Shown piece after piece: positions 59,951 through 64,000 of a stretch of DNA of 64,000 nucleotides. A model generated the notes under the pieces. That model made no database searches. It worked only from the letters and a program-made list of their open reading frames with translations, and was not told the origin of the DNA. Numbering within the stretch: position 1 is the stretch's first letter; every line of letters begins with the position of its first letter. The DNA is taken from assembly GCA_947166105.1 (NCBI GenBank), contig CAMVCZ010000008.1, forward strand, positions 1-64,000, given 5' to 3'. Source of the stretch: an uncultured Bacteroidales bacterium (lineage in GTDB: Bacteria; Bacteroidota; Bacteroidia; Bacteroidales; F082). Position numbers and translations under genes: made by a program.

Positions 59951-62422
59951 ATGAAAAAAGTATCTTTACTTATCGCGATGATTGCCTTCGTTTGCGGCAA
60001 TGCTTTCGCACAGATGAGCTTCGATTTCAACGACTGCCCCGCAGGCGCTAAGATTGCTCAAACCCTCGGTGATCCTTGGACCACTTGGAGCAACGCTCCC
60101 GGCGGTGCTGAAGATGGTGTCTTTGGCGAGGCTGGTGGCACTATGGCTGCCCACTTCACTTATGGCAACGACCAAGTTGTCCAACTTGGCGACCACTCAA
60201 CGGGTGTCTACGACCTCGAATTCGATGCCTTTGTTCCGGAAGGCAAGAACGGTTATTTCAATGTGTTGCACCACTTTGCTGGTAGCAATAGCACTTGGGC
60301 CATGCAGGTTTACATGCACATGACCAACGATGGTCAGAACTCGACTCAAGCTCCCGGTCATGGCACCGTGCATGCTGGTAGCAACGGCACTTGCGACCTG
60401 CCTTGCGTTTACGACCAATGGATGCACTTCCGCGTGCATGTCAATGCTGACAACGACGTTGCCCAACTTTACTTCAATGTGGTTGGCCAGCCTGAAGAAC
60501 TCTATGCCGAATGGCAGTGGAGCTTGGACAGCTTCGGTGAGAACCAAGCCGACCGTGTCCTCGGCGCTATGGACTTCTTCCCGCCTGAGAATGCTGCCAC
60601 TTCTGAGTATTACATCGATAACCTCGAAGTCACGCTGCAAAGCAATGACGAGGTGTTGATCTTCGATCCTTTCGAGGACTACACTGTTGGCAACAAGATT
60701 GCCCAAGACGCTATCGCTCATGGCAATGACTGGTGGACCACTTGGAGCAACGCTCCCGGCGGTGCTGAAGACGGTGTCGTTGCCAGCTTTGATGGTACGC
60801 AATGCGGTCACCTCACCTATGGTAACGACCAAGTCCTTCTCCTCGGCGACGAAGAAAATGGTAACTACGACCTCGAGTTCGACATCCTCGTTCCCGAAGG
60901 CAAGAACGGTTACTTCAACATCCTGCACCACTTTGCTGGTGCCAACAGCACTTGGGCCATGCAGTGCTATCTGCACATGACCAACGATGGTCAGACCTCA
61001 ACTCAGGCTCCTGGTCATGGCACCATTCACGCTGGTAGCAACGGCACCGCCGATGTGGCTTGCGTTTATGATGCTTGGATGCACTTCCGCCTGAATGTGG
61101 ACACCGATACCGACATCGCTCGTTACTACTACACCGCTCCTGGCGAAGAAGAGATTCTCGTTTGCGAATGGCAATGGAGCTTGGACAGCTTTGGTGAGAA
61201 CACCGTTGGCCGTACCCTCGGTGCCATGGACTTCTTCCCGCCTGAGAATGCTGCTACTTCAGAGTTCTACCTCGACAACTTCAGCTTCAAGAAGATTGGT
61301 GGCGAAAGCGCTCCTGAACTCACCATCACTCCTTCAGCCGTCAATGAGACCCTCGGCGAAGACGACATGACTTCTGTTGCCATCACCATCGAAAACAGTG
61401 GTAACTCCATCGGCGACTGGGCTGGCTGGCTCGACTTCGGTCAAGGTGGTGCCGGTTCGCAAACTGCCGAACTTTACTATCACAATGGTGAAGAAAACCA
61501 AGGCATTGGCTCTGATGCTGCTTACACCCGTGAGATGGGTATCCGTCTGCCTGCCACCGCTTATGCTGGTGCCGCTATGGGTATGAGAATCGTTTCTGCC
61601 CAATATCTTGTTGGTACTCAGTACCAATCCGCCGACCACAACTACATCTTCCGTATTTATGGTCAAGGCCTCCACAACCAACCTGGCGAGCTCCTTGCCG
61701 AAAAGACCATCAACTCAACTGCTGCCGGCACTTGGATTACCGCTACCTTCGACGAGCCTGTCTACATGACGGGTCAAGCCATGTGGGCAACTGTTACTCT
61801 CGAACAAAATGCTGGTGAATATCCGCTGAGCATGGACGGTGGTAACTATGGCGAGGTGCAAGATGGTAACTGGCTCAGCACCAATGGCAACAGCTTCAGC
61901 CACTGCTATTCGGCTCCTTCGGGTGGAAGTGATGGTTTTGCTGGTGCTTGGTTGATTACCGTCAACTGCGAAGGTGAACTTGTTCCTGCCACTTGGGCCA
62001 CCGTCGACAAGACTGAAGGTGCCATCATGGGCGGTCAGAGCGAAACCATCAACCTCACGCTCAACTCCATCGGCCTCAACGATACTCGCTACGAAGCCAA
62101 CCTCATCATCAACACCAACGATCAAAACATGCCTCATGTTGAGATCCCGGTTGTTTTGACCTATGATCCCACAGGCGTTGAGGAAACCGTTTCGCAGTTG
62201 GCAAGCATCTATCCTAACCCTGCCACTACGAGCGTTACCCTCGAAGGCGACAACCTGAACAGCGTGGCCATCTACAATGTGGCTGGCCAACTCGTCCGCG
62301 TGGTGAAACTCGACAGCGTGAACAACACCATCAACTTGGATGTTGAAGCCGGTGTCTACTTCTTCAGTGTGTACGACAACAATGGCAACAACAGCGTCCA
62401 GCGCGTTGTTATCACCAAGTAA
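59951..62422 (+). CDS. T9SS-secreted protein with duplicated lectin-like domain
   Basis: An 823-residue secreted protein. Signal peptide 1-21. Residues about 23-235 and 242-454 are two copies of one beta-rich domain (offset exactly 219 residues; shared WTTWSNAPGGAEDGV, TYGNDQV, VPEGKNGYFN, THAPGHGT-like and MDFFPPENAATSE), resembling a concanavalin-like fold. A linker domain (about 460-735) follows, with a CARDB/Ig-like start. The last ~75 residues form a type A T9SS sorting domain: LASIYPNPATTSVTL, VAIYNVAGQLVRVV, GVYFFSVYDNNGN. The protein is exported and anchored or released at the cell surface. Terminator follows. Confidence 0.92.
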   Translation: MKKVSLLIAMIAFVCGNAFAQMSFDFNDCPAGAKIAQTLGDPWTTWSNAPGGAEDGVFGEAGGTMAAHFTYGNDQVVQLGDHSTGVYDLEFDAFVPEGKNGYFNVLHHFAGSNSTWAMQVYMHMTNDGQNSTQAPGHGTVHAGSNGTCDLPCVYDQWMHFRVHVNADNDVAQLYFNVVGQPEELYAEWQWSLDSFGENQADRVLGAMDFFPPENAATSEYYIDNLEVTLQSNDEVLIFDPFEDYTVGNKIAQDAIAHGNDWWTTWSNAPGGAEDGVVASFDGTQCGHLTYGNDQVLLLGDEENGNYDLEFDILVPEGKNGYFNILHHFAGANSTWAMQCYLHMTNDGQTSTQAPGHGTIHAGSNGTADVACVYDAWMHFRLNVDTDTDIARYYYTAPGEEEILVCEWQWSLDSFGENTVGRTLGAMDFFPPENAATSEFYLDNFSFKKIGGESAPELTITPSAVNETLGEDDMTSVAITIENSGNSIGDWAGWLDFGQGGAGSQTAELYYHNGEENQGIGSDAAYTREMGIRLPATAYAGAAMGMRIVSAQYLVGTQYQSADHNYIFRIYGQGLHNQPGELLAEKTINSTAAGTWITATFDEPVYMTGQAMWATVTLEQNAGEYPLSMDGGNYGEVQDGNWLSTNGNSFSHCYSAPSGGSDGFAGAWLITVNCEGELVPATWATVDKTEGAIMGGQSETINLTLNSIGLNDTRYEANLIINTNDQNMPHVEIPVVLTYDPTGVEETVSQLASIYPNPATTSVTLEGDNLNSVAIYNVAGQLVRVVKLDSVNNTINLDVEAGVYFFSVYDNNGNNSVQRVVITK

Positions 62423-62441
62423 TCAATCCTACGATTGAATG

Positions 62442-62472
62442 AAAAAACCGCTCCGTTTTGGGGCGGTTTTTT
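62442..62472 (+). terminator. Terminator of the T9SS cargo gene
   Basis: AAAAAACCGC / GCGGTTTTTT stem with a T run, 20 bp after the stop. Confidence 0.9.
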
Positions 62473-62495
62473 TGTTTGTTTTGCCTGCCGGGGTT

Positions 62496-62690
62496 CGTTG
62501 AATCCCCCTAGCCCCCTTTGCAAAGGGGGAACTGGTTGTTTCCGAGGCGTTAGGGTTTATGCTTTTTCCTTCGAGGTTGCTATGGAGCTGATTAAGGTTA
62601 CCGATTCTGTTGTCGCTTTGCGCCATGTCCGGTAGGCCAGCGTCCGGTAGGCCTCCCCCTTTGCAAAGGGGGTCGGGGGGATTCGGAAGA
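62496..62690. repeat. MITE-like inverted-repeat element
   Basis: The palindrome CCCCCTTTGCAAAGGGGG occurs at 62512-62529 and 62655-62672; together with flanking AATCCCCCTA (62501) and GGGGGGATTCGG (62675) the two ends are inverted repeats around a ~120-bp core. Inside, GTCCGGTAGGCC is repeated at 62627 and 62642. No transposase is encoded. This fills the gap 62423-62720, apart from the terminator; no gene was seen in it. Confidence 0.75.
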
Positions 62691-62720
62691 CCCGCTTTGC
62701 GTATTAATTAAATAAAAGAC

Positions 62721-63161
62721 TTATTGCTCCTCCTTTCGTGGAAACTGTTCCATAATTCCACGAGCCACATCTTCTGGATTCTTGCGCACATCACTATCTA
62801 AAACCCTGATAATTGTAAGTCCGATGGCTTGCATCTGCCTGTCCCTTTCTGCATCTCGTTTTTGTGCTTCTTCAGAAAAATGCGAAGCTCCGTCAATTTC
62901 GATTACCAGTTTAAGCTCATAGCAAAAGAAATCGGCAATATAATTCAAAATTGGCCTTTGGCGAAGAAAGAGATACCCCGTCTTCTTCCCCTTCAAGCAT
63001 TTCCAAAGCAGGGCCTCCGAAATCTGCCCATGGCTCCGCAAATTCCTGCTGAACTGCTTCAGCCTTGGATTGTAGGGATAAAAGTTCGGGCCAAACAGCA
63101 TCCCCTCGGGGTTAATGCCGTTCTGCCAAAGGTGTTCAGGTGTGATGTCCTTGATGTTCAT
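62721..63161 (-). CDS. DUF559 (Vsr-like) endonuclease-domain protein
   Basis: A 146-residue protein. Residues about 40-140 form the DUF559 domain of the very-short-patch-repair/PD-(D/E)xK nuclease group: FSRNLRSHGQISEALLWKCL, FLRQRPILNYIADFFCYELK and LVIEIDGASHFSEEAQ, with D (in IADFFC) and E (in EIDG) as likely metal ligands. Such genes often lie in accessory DNA and their target is unknown. It overlaps the methyltransferase stop by 4 bp, as the second gene of that operon. Confidence 0.9.
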   Translation of the reverse strand: MNIKDITPEHLWQNGINPEGMLFGPNFYPYNPRLKQFSRNLRSHGQISEALLWKCLKGKKTGYLFLRQRPILNYIADFFCYELKLVIEIDGASHFSEEAQKRDAERDRQMQAIGLTIIRVLDSDVRKNPEDVARGIMEQFPRKEEQ

Positions 63162-63895
63162 GGTTTTGTCGTCTCAGCCATGATGATCCCTCCGGCCACG
63201 GCTGCGTTAAGCGACTCGGTCAGGCTGCCACCCATGCGTGGGATGGTAATCGGATGCGTGAGGCAAGGCAGCACCTCCTTGCGGATGCCGTGCGACTCGC
63301 TCCCGATGACGATGAAGCCCTCAGGCTTTTCCTTCATTTGGAAAAGGTTCTCCCCTTCGAGCAAAGCACCATAAACCGCCTTGCCCTCGCTTTGGGCCTT
63401 TTGCAGAAAAGCAGGCAAATCGGTTTTCCAAACCTTCACCCTGAACAGTGAACCCATTGTGGCCTGCACCGTCTTGGGGTTCCATAATTCCACGCAATCC
63501 ATGCTGCACACCACATCACGGATGCCGAACCACTCCGCCGTGCGGATAAGGGTGCCCATGTTGCCCGGGTTGGCGATGCCGTCCAAGGCCAAAACGAACT
63601 TCGACCTTGGCTCGATTTCGCCTTGCTGCGGAATCCTGACCACGGCGAGGATGCCTGGTGGTGTGTCATGATCGCTCATCTGCTCCATCTGCACTTCGCT
63701 GACGGTTTCGGCCTTAGCGAAAACGGGATAATCCGCGAGAAAGGTTTGGGTGGCATACAGTCCAACGGTCTCGAAACCAGAGCGAAACAGTTCCTCAACC
63801 ATCTTGCGGCCTTCCACTACGAAAAGCCCTAATTCCTTCCTGAATTTCTGCTGCCGCAACGAAGCGACTTGCTTGACTAAGTTCTTGGTAATCAT
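63158..63895 (-). CDS. TrmH/SpoU-family RNA 2'-O-methyltransferase
   Basis: A 245-residue SPOUT methyltransferase. A substrate-binding N-terminus (about 1-95, KFRKELGLFVVEGRKMVEEL) leads to the trefoil-knot domain: LDGIANPGNMGTLIRTAEWF (motif 1), FIVIGSESHGIRKEVL (motif 2) and IPRMGGSLTESLNAAVAGGI (motif 3). It methylates ribose 2'-OH of tRNA or rRNA; which one is not decided by the sequence. ATG 63895 is chosen over an upstream longer frame. Confidence 0.95.
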   Translation of the reverse strand: MITKNLVKQVASLRQQKFRKELGLFVVEGRKMVEELFRSGFETVGLYATQTFLADYPVFAKAETVSEVQMEQMSDHDTPPGILAVVRIPQQGEIEPRSKFVLALDGIANPGNMGTLIRTAEWFGIRDVVCSMDCVELWNPKTVQATMGSLFRVKVWKTDLPAFLQKAQSEGKAVYGALLEGENLFQMKEKPEGFIVIGSESHGIRKEVLPCLTHPITIPRMGGSLTESLNAAVAGGIIMAETTKP

Positions 63896-63930
63896 TTCTA
63901 AATTTGCGCATCTACTTATGTTACTAACGG

Positions 63931-63938
63931 CGAAAGTA
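63931..63938 (-). promoter_or_regulatory. -7-like element of the TrmH-family gene
   Basis: TACTTTCG on the minus strand matches TAnnTTTG except at the seventh base, 35 bp before the ATG at 63895. Confidence 0.4.
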
Positions 63939-63946
63939 CAAAAAAA

Positions 63947-63968
63947 GGCTGTCCTTTGGAGGACAGCC
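63947..63968 (-). terminator. Terminator of a gene to the right of the window
   Basis: GGCTGTCC / GGACAGCC stem; on the minus strand a run of seven T follows, so it ends a minus-strand transcript coming from outside the window. Confidence 0.7.
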
Positions 63969-64000
63969 ACTCTCAAAAAGCACAAAAATAATGCAAATAT

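Overview
The window reads as chromosome of an anaerobic member of the Bacteroidales (Bacteroidota), probably an uncultivated gut or rumen lineage. Support: many genes have the Bacteroidota -7 promoter element TAnnTTTG just upstream; there is a type IX secretion C-terminal sorting domain, a ferredoxin with a ferredoxin-dependent 2-oxoacid oxidoreductase (korAB), lipid A genes (lpxH, lpxK, a PagL-like deacylase) and many SPI/SPII-exported proteins. No rRNA, tRNA, CRISPR array, insertion sequence or prophage was seen.

Layout. 1-3.6 kb: start of a CatA-like acetyltransferase, a HEAT-like hypothetical, an ECF sigma factor with two membrane partners, a cupin and a membrane hypothetical. 3.7-6 kb: AT-rich type II restriction-modification pair. 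6-14.7 kb: AlkZ-like glycosylase, a large periplasmic TPR protein with an outer-membrane barrel, a small palindromic repeat array, and gyrB. 14.8-26 kb: accessory region with a Fib_succ-type lipoprotein, a membrane-spanning Kelch/AraC regulator, two AAA+ ATPases with nuclease-like C-termini (DUF4143 and DUF234 types), a protein kinase-AAA+ fusion with a small partner, a GH2 enzyme and a lipoprotein. 26-29.5 kb: ferredoxin, korA, korB. 29.6-40.5 kb: a MntA-HepT toxin-antitoxin pair, flavin reductase, tilS (carrying an in-frame repeat insertion), dsbD with an Ntn hydrolase, an ABC exporter, a second nucleotidyltransferase/HEPN pair and an M20 dipeptidase. 40.7-49.4 kb: an unusual type I restriction operon (hsdR, DUF488 protein, unknown protein, frameshifted hsdS, DUF1016 nuclease, hsdM). 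49.4-53.9 kb: lpxH, purine nucleoside phosphorylase, lpxK, a Nif3 protein and a zinc-ribbon protein. 54-64 kb: cell-envelope proteins, mazG, a T9SS-secreted repeat protein, a DUF559 nuclease and a TrmH-type methyltransferase.

Most interesting signals. (i) The two AAA+/nuclease genes both sit next to iterated copies of a GGGYGGAA-type motif placed directly upstream of a TAnnTTTG promoter; one of them is bracketed by two ~95-bp direct repeats. (ii) A Ser/Thr-kinase-like domain is fused to a Cdc48/FtsH-type AAA+ domain and followed 2 bp later by a small acidic protein. (iii) A type I R-M operon holds two extra genes between hsdR and hsdS and a third before hsdM, and its hsdS is split by what looks like loss of one G. 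(iv) tilS contains two dispersed repeat elements inserted in frame. Defence and conflict genes (type I and II R-M, MntA-HepT, second NT-HEPN, ATPase-nucleases, kinase-AAA) are unusually dense for a 64-kb chromosomal window.
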